Assembly: GCA_042090735.1 (NCBI GenBank) | Contig: JBELIU010000191.1 | Coordinates: forward strand, 1 to 5,677 | From: Novosphingopyxis sp042090735 | Lineage (GTDB): Bacteria; Pseudomonadota; Alphaproteobacteria; Sphingomonadales; Sphingomonadaceae | Direction of reading: 5' to 3' | Length of the DNA stretch: 5,677 nt | Shown: piece after piece, positions 1 to 5,393 of the stretch | Numbering within the stretch: the stretch's first letter is position 1 | Layout of the letters: each line of letters opens with the position of its first letter | Translations under genes and position numbers: made by a program | Notes under the pieces: model-generated | Told to the model about the DNA's origin: nothing | Databases searched by the model: none | Seen by the model: the letters and a program-made list of their open reading frames with translations, nothing else

Positions 1-75
1 CGCGGCGGCGCCGCCGCGTGGGACGCGGGCAGGCTGGTGCGCGGCGTCGAGCGCGTGAGAAAGATTTTCGGGTGA
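1..75 (+). CDS. sufS: Cysteine desulfurase SufS, 3' end only (partial)
   Basis: An open frame enters from the left edge and stops at TGA 73-75, giving only 24 residues that end in GVERVRKIFG. SufS-type (class II) cysteine desulfurases commonly end in a helix of the form 'ALVxGLxRVRxIF', so the tail fits. SufS is a PLP enzyme that takes sulfur from L-cysteine for Fe-S cluster building. The following gene begins 4 nt after this stop and belongs to the SUF pathway, which strongly favours the call, since alphaproteobacterial suf operons often run sufBCD-sufS-sufT-sufA. No catalytic residue is inside the window, so the identification rests on the short C-terminal motif plus context. The first 18 bases form a perfect GC-only palindrome within the coding sequence. 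Confidence 0.6.
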   Translation, partial: RGGAAAWDAGRLVRGVERVRKIFG

Positions 76-79
76 GCAT

Positions 80-610
80 ATGAACGAACAGAGCAAATTT
101 CGCACCGAAGAGGTGACCCGCGCCGCAGAGCCGCCCAAGGCCCGTGTGGACGACGCGCCCGTTACCGATGCCGGCGATGACGGCAAGGTTGCCGCCCCTT
201 CGCCCTATGAAGGGGAGAGCGATGCCGCCAAGCTGGGGCGCAAGCGCGATTATCTGGAGGGCTTCCTTGCGCAGAAACCCGCCGAGCAGCCCAAGGGCGA
301 ACCCGGCGGCGATCTCTACGAAGCGATCATCGAGACGCTGAAGAGCATCTACGATCCGGAAATCCCGGTAAATATCTACGATCTCGGCCTGATCTACGGT
401 GTCGAGGTAACGGATGACGGCCATGCGGTAGTCACGATGACGCTCACCACGCCGCATTGCCCCGTCGCTGAATCGATGCCCGGCGAGATCGAGCTGCAGG
501 TCGGTTCCGTGCCCGGCGTCGGCCATGCCGAAGTAAACCTTGTCTGGGACCCGCCATGGGATCCGCAGAAGATGACCGACGACGCCAAGCTGGAATTGGG
601 AATGCTATAG
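80..610 (+). CDS. sufT: SufT-type Fe-S cluster assembly protein (MIP18/DUF59 domain)
   Basis: This 176-residue cytosolic protein belongs to the MIP18 (DUF59) family; SufT-type members help load or mature Fe-S proteins made by the SUF pathway. The domain covers about residues 78-176. It shows the family block DPEIPVNIYDLGLIY (92-106), the conserved TTPHCP motif with the single cysteine Cys127, and WDPPWDP (156-162) near the C-terminus. Residues 1 to about 77 are charged and rich in Ala, Pro, Asp and Glu. They look disordered apart from a short possible helix around 46-64, and make the protein longer than a bare DUF59 domain (about 100 residues). The ATG at 80 lies 4 nt after the sufS stop, and the only purine-rich stretch (gggtgag, 70-76) overlaps that stop, which suggests translational coupling. 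It sits between sufS and sufA, so it is very probably co-transcribed with both. The exact biochemical role of SufT proteins is less settled than that of the core SUF proteins. Confidence 0.9.
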   Translation: MNEQSKFRTEEVTRAAEPPKARVDDAPVTDAGDDGKVAAPSPYEGESDAAKLGRKRDYLEGFLAQKPAEQPKGEPGGDLYEAIIETLKSIYDPEIPVNIYDLGLIYGVEVTDDGHAVVTMTLTTPHCPVAESMPGEIELQVGSVPGVGHAEVNLVWDPPWDPQKMTDDAKLELGML

Positions 611-617
611 GGTTCGG

Positions 618-636
618 TCCGAAACGAGATTTCGGA
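618..636. repeat. Perfect 7-bp inverted repeat in the sufT-sufA gap
   Basis: The arms tccgaaa (618-624) and tttcgga (630-636) are exact reverse complements around a 5-nt loop (cgaga). In RNA the stem could extend to 10 pairs (615-624 with 630-639) using two G-U wobbles. No T-run follows, so it does not look like an intrinsic terminator. It could be an intercistronic RNA hairpin that alters the sufT:sufA expression ratio, or a protein-binding palindrome. It starts 8 nt after the sufT stop and ends about 50 nt before the sufA ATG. Function is not shown. Confidence 0.45.
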
Positions 637-686
637 TTGGCTAGAGAAATTGAGAGCTCAGCCCCCACGGATTTGAGGTGAATATC

Positions 687-1046
687 ATGACCACCGAAAC
701 AACCACCCGCCAGCGCCCCGCAGCGCTTACGCTGACGCCCGCGGCCGAAGCGCGGATTGCCGAGCTGATGGCGAACGCACCCGACGACGCGATCGGCGTG
801 AAGCTGTCGACCCCGCGTCGCGGCTGTTCCGGCCTCGCTTATTCGGTCGACTATGTGAACGAAGAAGCGAAGTTCGATGAGATGATCGAAACGCCCGGCG
901 GCGTCTTTTATGTCGACGGCGCTTCGGTGCTCTATCTGGTCGGATCGGTGATGGACTGGAACGAGGACGATTTTCAGGCCGGCTTCACCTTCCAGAACCC
1001 CAACGCCAAGGGGGCCTGCGGCTGCGGCGAGAGCTTCATGGTCTGA
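687..1046 (+). CDS. sufA: A-type iron-sulfur carrier/assembly protein (SufA/HesB/IscA family)
   Basis: This 119-residue protein is an A-type carrier that receives Fe-S clusters from a scaffold (here presumably SufBCD) and hands them to apo-proteins in the cytosol. All three cluster-ligating cysteines of the family are present: Cys47 in RRGCSGLAY, and Cys111 and Cys113 in ACGCGESF near the C-terminus. The length fits the family (about 105-125). The first 14 residues are a Thr-rich extension before the domain begins at ALTLTPAAEARI. I chose the ATG at 687 because gaggtg (675-680) gives a good Shine-Dalgarno match 6 nt upstream. An in-frame GTG at 678 would add three residues but would overlap that ribosome site. 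The gene lies 76 nt downstream of sufT on the same strand and is probably the last gene of the suf operon. Separating sufA from erpA or iscA by sequence alone is uncertain; the operon context favours SufA. Confidence 0.92.
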   Translation: MTTETTTRQRPAALTLTPAAEARIAELMANAPDDAIGVKLSTPRRGCSGLAYSVDYVNEEAKFDEMIETPGGVFYVDGASVLYLVGSVMDWNEDDFQAGFTFQNPNAKGACGCGESFMV

Positions 1047-1062
1047 ACGCCGCAAGGCCGCG

Positions 1063-3453
1063 CTAGAATTTCAGCGAATAACGTACCGCCGCGCCAAGAT
1101 CGTCCGGTGCCGCTTCATAATGGCCCGGCTGCTGGCGCCAGAACAGATTGGCGCTGACGATGCCGTCCCATAGACCCGCACGGTAGCTCATTTCGCTTAC
1201 CAGCTCGCGGCCCTGTGGCGCCAGATTGAGGCGCTGGACGGCATAACTGGTTACGCCGGTCGCGTAATCATAGGCGGTCGGCAGATTGAGATCGATGCCG
1301 CCGGCGCTCACGCGCAGCGGTTGTGCGAAGCGGAAGGCGATCTGGTCATCGCCTGTGAACAGGCGCGATTTCGACAGATCGATATTGAACGCGGTCGATT
1401 GCAGTATGCCGGTGCCGGTCACCGTTTGCGTGGCGAGCGCGCGGGTCCAGCCCTGCCGCCAGTTTGCCGCCAGTTGCCAGTCGTTCCCCGGCTCCCAGGC
1501 AAGCCCGGCGTCCAGGAAGACACTGGACGCGCCGCCCCTCCCGATGGCGTCGGAGAAGCGCGCGCCGAGCACGGTTTCCTGTTCGCCGAGCCAGTCAGCA
1601 CCCAGCGTCGCGGTGAGACTGCCGAAGCGCCGGTCCAGCGCCGCGCCGAAGCGGTTGTAGCCATAATCGCGGTAGCGGCCGACCAGGCTGCCGGGGACGC
1701 CGTCTTCCGACAGCGCCTGATCCCCGCTTTCGCCGCTCAGCGTCAGGCCGAGCCGGCCGATTTTCCGCCGTACTGCCACCGAAGCGTCGGGACGCGCGAT
1801 GAAACCGGTGGAGCTTGCCGCGTCCTCGCCGATCATGAACGCGGCGCGCTGCGCGCCTTGCAGTGCGGCGACCTGTCCGCTGGCCTGCTGCGATATGCCG
1901 AAGCTGACCGACAGATCGGGGGAAAGCCTGGCGGCGATCCGCCCTGCAAGAAGCCGTGCCTGCTCGCCTTCCGGCCCGCGCAGCTGCAACGGATCGACCC
2001 GCGCGCTGCCGTCTGTTTGCGGTGCTACGGCAAAGGCGATCGCCACCGGACCCGCCGCCATCGACACGGAGCGTCCGCGGTCGCTCAACGCGCCGGTAAG
2101 CTTGTAAGAGGGCGCGCTGCCGGAGAGGCCGTAACCGATATCGGCATTATAGGCGCGCTTGTAGCCGTCCAGCACCACGGTTTCCAGCCGCGCGCCCGCG
2201 GTGCCCGCATCGCCCATGGCGCCCGACGTGGTGCCCGCCCCAGAGCCCAGCGCGACGACGGTGCTCGTGCCTGCAATCGACGTGGTGCCTTGCGGCTGGA
2301 AGGCGGCGGCGATGTCCAGGATGCCGCGGCCATAGATATTGTCCGTACCGCTGGCCCCCGCATCGCGCGCGCTGCGTAGCAGGATATCTACGATCTGCGC
2401 GCCAGTGAGATTGGGAAAGGCCTGTGCCAGCAGCGCCGCCGCGCCGCTGATCTGCGGGGCGGCGAAGCTGGTGCCGTTGAACACGGTGATGAAGGTCTGG
2501 CCGTTGCGCACCGTGGTCTTGATGCTGTCATTCTCATATTCGCAGCATATCCCGCTGCCGAGCGCGGACAGCACCGAAACCTGCGACGCGCCGGCGCGGT
2601 TGCTGAAGCTCGATATCTGACTGGAATCGTCGACCGCGGTGGCAATGATCACATTCGATCCGCCGGCAGAGAGTATCGACTGCGCGAACGGGCTGGGATT
2701 GTTCGGATCGTAGTCAGGCTTGTCCTTGCCGAATTCGTTACCGGCCGCGACGATGATGACGATGCCTGCCTGGGTCGCCTGGCGGATGGCGTTGGCAAGC
2801 GAGCTGCCGATCCGGCCCTCGCCGCCGAGCGAGAGGTTGATCACCTTCGCGCCGGACTGGCGCGCCACATCGATCCCAGTGGCGATCGAGCTGTCACTGA
2901 AGGAGCACCCGGCTTCGTCCGTATTGCCCGAGGTGGCGGTGCAGCTGCCCGGCGTGTCCGCACGCAAGGCGAGGATGCTCGCGTTGAAGGCGATACCCAT
3001 GACGTCACGATTGTCTTTTGCGGCGGCGGCCACGCGCGTCACCGCGCTGCCATGGCCGTCTTCGTCGCCAAGCCCGCGATTGCCTGCGACATCGCGCGAG
3101 GCGGAGACGATGCGCCCGGCAAATTCGTGGCTGTTCGGATCGATCCCGGTATCGATCACGCCGATGGTGACGCCTTGGCCGGTGGCGCCTTTCTGATAGG
3201 CGGTCACCGCATTGTGAAAACCGGGGCCGTCGGATCGGCGGAATTCGGCCGTGTCGAAATCCATGCTGCCGGTCGGCGGCGGAGGGGGCGGAGGCGGAGG
3301 TGGTGGTGGGGCGGGCGCAGGAGTAGGCGGCGGCGGGGCCGGCAATTGCGCGGACGGGCCGCCCGATCCGCTGCCACCGCATGCGGCGAGCGCCAGCGTA
3401 ACGGTCAGGGCGGAAACGCCGCCCGTAACAGTGCGAAAAGCCGATTTCGTCAT
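1063..3453 (-). CDS. Lipidated subtilisin-family (S8) serine protease with C-terminal beta-barrel, autotransporter-like
   Basis: This 796-residue secreted protease has four parts. Residues 1-25 form a lipoprotein signal peptide: positive N-terminus, hydrophobic core, lipobox LAAC with Cys25 as the predicted lipid-carrying residue, and Gly at +2, so inner-membrane retention by Asp+2 is not expected. Residues 26-64 are a Gly/Ser then Pro/Ala-rich tether that includes 12 consecutive prolines (49-60). About residues 75-385 form the S8 peptidase domain with the triad Asp101 (VIDTGID), His134 (DGHGSAV) and Ser329 (NGTSFAAP), plus oxyanion Asn239 (VAAGNE); it ends with YGRGILDIAAAF. About residues 425-796 show alternating amphipathic strands and a C-terminal RYSLKF, whose final Phe resembles the outer-membrane beta-barrel assembly signal. 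The order matches lipidated autotransporter subtilases such as Neisseria NalP and Bordetella SphB1, though this protein is shorter than those (about 1000 residues). Cys171/Cys183 and adjacent Cys303-Cys304 may form disulfides. The start is supported by gaggga 6 nt upstream. It converges on sufA (16-nt gap) and diverges from dapD. The substrate is unknown. Confidence 0.88.
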   Translation of the reverse strand: MTKSAFRTVTGGVSALTVTLALAACGGSGSGGPSAQLPAPPPPTPAPAPPPPPPPPPPPPTGSMDFDTAEFRRSDGPGFHNAVTAYQKGATGQGVTIGVIDTGIDPNSHEFAGRIVSASRDVAGNRGLGDEDGHGSAVTRVAAAAKDNRDVMGIAFNASILALRADTPGSCTATSGNTDEAGCSFSDSSIATGIDVARQSGAKVINLSLGGEGRIGSSLANAIRQATQAGIVIIVAAGNEFGKDKPDYDPNNPSPFAQSILSAGGSNVIIATAVDDSSQISSFSNRAGASQVSVLSALGSGICCEYENDSIKTTVRNGQTFITVFNGTSFAAPQISGAAALLAQAFPNLTGAQIVDILLRSARDAGASGTDNIYGRGILDIAAAFQPQGTTSIAGTSTVVALGSGAGTTSGAMGDAGTAGARLETVVLDGYKRAYNADIGYGLSGSAPSYKLTGALSDRGRSVSMAAGPVAIAFAVAPQTDGSARVDPLQLRGPEGEQARLLAGRIAARLSPDLSVSFGISQQASGQVAALQGAQRAAFMIGEDAASSTGFIARPDASVAVRRKIGRLGLTLSGESGDQALSEDGVPGSLVGRYRDYGYNRFGAALDRRFGSLTATLGADWLGEQETVLGARFSDAIGRGGASSVFLDAGLAWEPGNDWQLAANWRQGWTRALATQTVTGTGILQSTAFNIDLSKSRLFTGDDQIAFRFAQPLRVSAGGIDLNLPTAYDYATGVTSYAVQRLNLAPQGRELVSEMSYRAGLWDGIVSANLFWRQQPGHYEAAPDDLGAAVRYSLKF
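3274..3348 (-). repeat. Proline-codon low-complexity tract (poly-Pro tether of the S8 protease)
   Basis: This stretch reads as repeated cgg, agg and tgg triplets on the plus strand. It encodes twelve consecutive prolines (residues 49-60) preceded by a Pro/Ala/Thr segment (36-48). The codons are mixed (ccg, cct, cca, ccc), so this is an imperfect trinucleotide repeat and not a homopolymer; the longest G run is five. A change in unit number would alter tether length without breaking the frame. The tract lies between the lipobox cysteine and the protease domain, where it would act as a stiff spacer away from the membrane. Confidence 0.75.
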
Positions 3454-3459
3454 ACCAAC

Positions 3460-3465
3460 TCCCTC
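3460..3465 (-). promoter_or_regulatory. Ribosome binding site of the S8 protease gene
   Basis: The minus strand reads gaggga here, 6 nt before the ATG at 3453-3451. It is a good Shine-Dalgarno match and fixes this start, which in turn places the lipoprotein signal peptide at the exact N-terminus. Confidence 0.7.
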
Positions 3466-3537
3466 ATCGACGTTCGTCAGCTAAGCGGGAAGGCGTGAAC
3501 ACATGGTGAACTTTTCCAACCCCGGCTTGCCGCCGTC

Positions 3538-3562
3538 CGGTTCGCCCGGTATCGGCGAGCCG
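3538..3562 (+). other. Candidate hairpin just upstream of the dapD ribosome site
   Basis: The arms cggttcgcc (3538-3546) and ggcgagccg (3554-3562) pair over 9 positions with a single wobble (U3541-G3559) around a 7-nt loop. The stem ends 4 nt before the purine-rich ribosome site of dapD. If transcription begins upstream of 3538, this would be a stable leader hairpin; if it begins near 3562, as the weak -10 candidate would imply, the repeat could act only as DNA. There is no T-run, so it is not an intrinsic terminator. GC-rich DNA yields such stems by chance fairly often. Confidence 0.35.
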
Positions 3563-3579
3563 CTACAGAGGAGACGCCC

Positions 3580-4422
3580 ATGAACGCCGAACAGTTGCAG
3601 CCCATCATCGAACAGGCGTGGGACGATCGCGATTCGCTGTCCGCTTCGACCGGCGGCAAGGTGCGCGACGCAGTAAATGCGGCGCTGGCCGGGCTGGACG
3701 ACGGCAGCATGCGCGTCGCCGAACGTGACGGCGACGGCTGGACGGTCAACCAGTGGCTCAAGAAGGTGGTGCTTTTGTCTTTTCGTCTGAACGACATGGA
3801 AATCATCGACGGCGGCCCCGGCGGCGCGGTCTGGTGGGATAAGGTGCCGAGCAAGTTCGCAGGCTGGACCGCGGACGATTTCAAGGCGGCGGGCATCCGC
3901 GCGGTGCCGGGAAGCTTCGTGCGCCGGGGCGCTTTTATCGGCAAGGGCGCGGTGCTGATGCCGAGCTTCGTGAACCTCGGCGCGCATGTGGGGGAGGGCA
4001 CGATGGTCGACACCTGGGCCTCGGTCGGATCCTGTGCGCAGGTGGGCAAGAACTGTCATATCTCGGCGGGCGCGGGGATCGGCGGCGTACTCGAGCCGCT
4101 GCAGGCGAACCCCACCATCATCGGCGACAATTGCTTCGTCGGTGCGCGCTCCGAGGTGGTCGAAGGCGTCATCGTCGGCGAAGGTTCGGTGATTTCGATG
4201 GGCGTGTTCATCACCCAGTCGACCAAGATCGTGGTGCGCGAGACCGGCGAAGTGCTTCGCGGGCACATCCCGCCTTATTCGGTCGTCGTGCCCGGCAGCC
4301 TGCCCGGCAAGCCGCTGGCCGATGGCACGCCCGGCCCTGGCCTGGCCTGCGCGGTGATCGTAAAGACGGTGGACGCGAAGACCCGCGCCTCGACCGGGAT
4401 CAACGAACTGCTGCGAGACTGA
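3580..4422 (+). CDS. dapD: 2,3,4,5-tetrahydropyridine-2,6-dicarboxylate N-succinyltransferase (DapD)
   Basis: This 280-residue cytosolic enzyme transfers the succinyl group of succinyl-CoA to tetrahydrodipicolinate. This is the committed step of the succinylase branch leading to meso-diaminopimelate (peptidoglycan) and lysine. The N-terminal helical domain carries WTVNQWLKKVVLLSFRLNDM (54-73), and FAGWTADDF (93-101) follows. From about residue 107 to 235 there is a left-handed beta-helix of hexapeptide repeats, as in trimeric acyltransferases. It includes GTMVDTWASVGSCAQVGK (140-157), GIGGVLEPLQANPTII (166-181) and GARSEVVEGVIV (188-199). Asp144 and Glu192 sit at the positions of the residues proposed as catalytic in characterised DapD enzymes. 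The C-terminus ends VDAKTRASTGINELLRD, a close family match, and the length is normal (about 275). The start has a strong agaggaga ribosome site. The gene appears monocistronic here: a convergent gene follows after 25 nt and dapE is not in the window. Confidence 0.97.
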   Translation: MNAEQLQPIIEQAWDDRDSLSASTGGKVRDAVNAALAGLDDGSMRVAERDGDGWTVNQWLKKVVLLSFRLNDMEIIDGGPGGAVWWDKVPSKFAGWTADDFKAAGIRAVPGSFVRRGAFIGKGAVLMPSFVNLGAHVGEGTMVDTWASVGSCAQVGKNCHISAGAGIGGVLEPLQANPTIIGDNCFVGARSEVVEGVIVGEGSVISMGVFITQSTKIVVRETGEVLRGHIPPYSVVVPGSLPGKPLADGTPGPGLACAVIVKTVDAKTRASTGINELLRD

Positions 4423-4447
4423 AGCCGCCCATCCGGCGCGACGGCAC

Positions 4448-5257
4448 TCAGCTCTCGACGGCCTGATCCAGCCCGCGCATCAGCCCCATGCGCTTGCGCA
4501 GGCGGCCCGGGAACCAGCGAGAGGCGAACATCAGCTGGCGCGCCATCTTGTTCACCGGCGTGTGTACCGCGTCGCCATGCACGGCCTCCCAGGCAGCAGG
4601 CCCGATCATCGACACCGGGCTGACTTCGATACCGGCGGACTGCAGCCTTTCCTTGCCGGTCTGGTTGCTGTCCTCGCCCACGGCCGACAGGATGTTCGTG
4701 TCGATAAAGCCGGGCATCAGCGATCGCACCCGGATATTGTGCGGGGCGAATTCGATGTCCCACGCCTCGGTCAGGCCGCGCACCGCGAACTTGGTGGCGC
4801 TGTAGACGCTGAGCCCTGCCGATCCGTAGATGCCGGAGGCGGACGAGGTGTTGAGGATGCAGGCACCCGGCGAGGCCTTGAGCAGTTCGAAGGCGGCCTG
4901 CGTACCGTTCATCACGCCGGTGAAGTTGATCGCCACCAGCTTGTCGATATCGGAGGGGTCCATCTCCTCGAACGGGCCGCCCTTGCCGATCCCGGCATTG
5001 TTGAAGAGCAGATGCATGCGCCCTTCGGTGCGCTGCGAAAAGGCCGCGATCACGCGGGTCCAGCCCTCGCGGTCGGTCACGTCGAGCGGATGCGTCCAGC
5101 AATTGTCCTCGCCGATCATCGCCGCGGTTTCGGCAAGGCCCGCCTCGTTCACGTCGGTAAGCCCCGCAAACCATCCGCGCTCGGTGAAATAGCGCGCCAC
5201 TTCGCGCCCGATGCCGGAGCCCGCGCCGGTGACGAACAATATCTTACGGTCTCTCAT
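4448..5257 (-). CDS. Classical short-chain dehydrogenase/reductase (SDR), substrate unknown
   Basis: This 269-residue Rossmann-fold oxidoreductase has every classical SDR signature. The dinucleotide-binding TGAGSGIG lies at 10-17. Asp35 at the end of beta-2 (GLTDVNE) points to NAD(H) rather than NADP(H). NNAG is at 86-89. The catalytic set is Asn111, Ser139 (NTSSASG), Tyr152 and Lys156 (YSATK). MPGFIDTNI (181-189) follows as the usual post-catalytic motif. The C-terminal tail from about residue 235 is basic and partly hydrophobic (MARQLMFASRWFPGRLRKRM), which might allow peripheral membrane contact; this is only an inference. The substrate cannot be read from sequence; similar proteins act on alcohols, steroids, lipids or xenobiotics. 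The ATG at 5257 is supported by gaggag on the minus strand (5266-5271), 8 nt upstream. It converges on dapD (25-nt gap) and is divergent from the ABC ATPase gene. Confidence 0.93.
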   Translation of the reverse strand: MRDRKILFVTGAGSGIGREVARYFTERGWFAGLTDVNEAGLAETAAMIGEDNCWTHPLDVTDREGWTRVIAAFSQRTEGRMHLLFNNAGIGKGGPFEEMDPSDIDKLVAINFTGVMNGTQAAFELLKASPGACILNTSSASGIYGSAGLSVYSATKFAVRGLTEAWDIEFAPHNIRVRSLMPGFIDTNILSAVGEDSNQTGKERLQSAGIEVSPVSMIGPAAWEAVHGDAVHTPVNKMARQLMFASRWFPGRLRKRMGLMRGLDQAVES

Positions 5258-5279
5258 GGGGGCCTCTCCTCAGGCAATG

Positions 5280-5296
5280 GGTTCTTTTTCCGAACC
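5280..5296. repeat. 17-bp interrupted palindrome upstream of the SDR gene
   Basis: The arms ggttc (5280-5284) and gaacc (5292-5296) are perfect reverse complements separated by 7 nt (tttttcc). It overlaps the first two bases of the candidate SDR -10 box and covers the expected transcription start. That is a typical place for a repressor operator (for example of a TetR- or MarR-type regulator), although no regulator gene is in the window. Five-base arms are short enough to occur by chance. Confidence 0.35.
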
Positions 5297-5322
5297 TATA
5301 CGCGATCCGCCACGATGTCGAA
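5295..5322 (-). promoter_or_regulatory. Candidate sigma70-type promoter of the SDR gene
   Basis: On the minus strand, ttcgac (5322-5317) and tatagg (5300-5295) are separated by 16 bp. The -10 matches TATAAT in its first four bases; the -35 is weak. The expected start near 5288 would give a leader of about 30 nt containing the gaggag ribosome site. Spacing and position are reasonable, but the match is modest. Confidence 0.35.
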
Positions 5323-5393
5323 GCATCAACTTTGCGCCGGCTGCGATGGTGCCGGTTCATTCGCCATTGCCAGCCCGCGCGCGCATCTCCACT

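Larger units (their letters stand above)
3454..3579. promoter_or_regulatory. Divergent intergenic region between the S8 protease gene and dapD
   Basis: This 126-bp gap must hold the start signals of both divergent genes. Visible elements are: a direct repeat gtgaac at 3495-3500 and 3506-3511, spaced 11 bp, about one helical turn; an imperfect hairpin at 3538-3562; and a dapD ribosome site agaggaga at 3567-3574, 5 nt before the ATG. A weak sigma70-like pair for dapD could be ttgccg (3527-3532) and tatcgg (3550-3555) with a 17-bp spacer, but the match is poor. I see no convincing promoter for the protease gene. Confidence 0.5.
5258..5393. promoter_or_regulatory. Divergent intergenic region between the SDR and the ABC ATPase gene
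   Basis: The 136-bp gap carries an SDR ribosome site (5266-5271, minus), a 17-bp palindrome (5280-5296) and a candidate SDR promoter (5295-5322). On the plus strand I see no Shine-Dalgarno match before the ATPase start codons. A weak -35/-10 pair ttgcca (5367-5372) and cactat (5390-5395) with a 17-bp spacer would place transcription start near 5402, almost on the second ATG (5403). Confidence 0.45.

Noticed and set aside
678..689. GTG at 678 as the sufA start
   Set aside because: The GTG overlaps the gaggtg Shine-Dalgarno sequence that is ideally spaced for the ATG at 687.
1047..1062. Possible bidirectional terminator between sufA and the protease gene
   Set aside because: The 16-nt gap has only a 3-bp stem (gcc-gcaa-ggc) and no T-run on either strand.
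1321..2379. 352-codon plus-strand open frame antisense to the S8 protease
   Set aside because: It lies entirely within the protease gene on the opposite strand. Its translation is Arg/Ala/Gly-rich without motifs, and long antisense frames are expected in high-GC coding DNA.
3454..3579. Lysine riboswitch upstream of dapD
   Set aside because: The gap is 126 bp and shared by two divergent genes. It is too short for the lysine riboswitch fold and shows only one simple hairpin.
3481..4266. 261-codon minus-strand open frame antisense to dapD
   Set aside because: dapD is certain from its motifs over the same bases. The antisense product is His/Arg/Ala-rich without a recognisable domain.
4423..4447. 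Possible terminator between dapD and the SDR gene
   Set aside because: Only a 4-bp gccg/cggc stem is visible, with no T-run; this is not enough to call.
4275..5174. 299-codon minus-strand open frame in another frame over the SDR and the end of dapD
   Set aside because: It is a frame-shifted shadow of the SDR; all SDR catalytic motifs are in the other frame.
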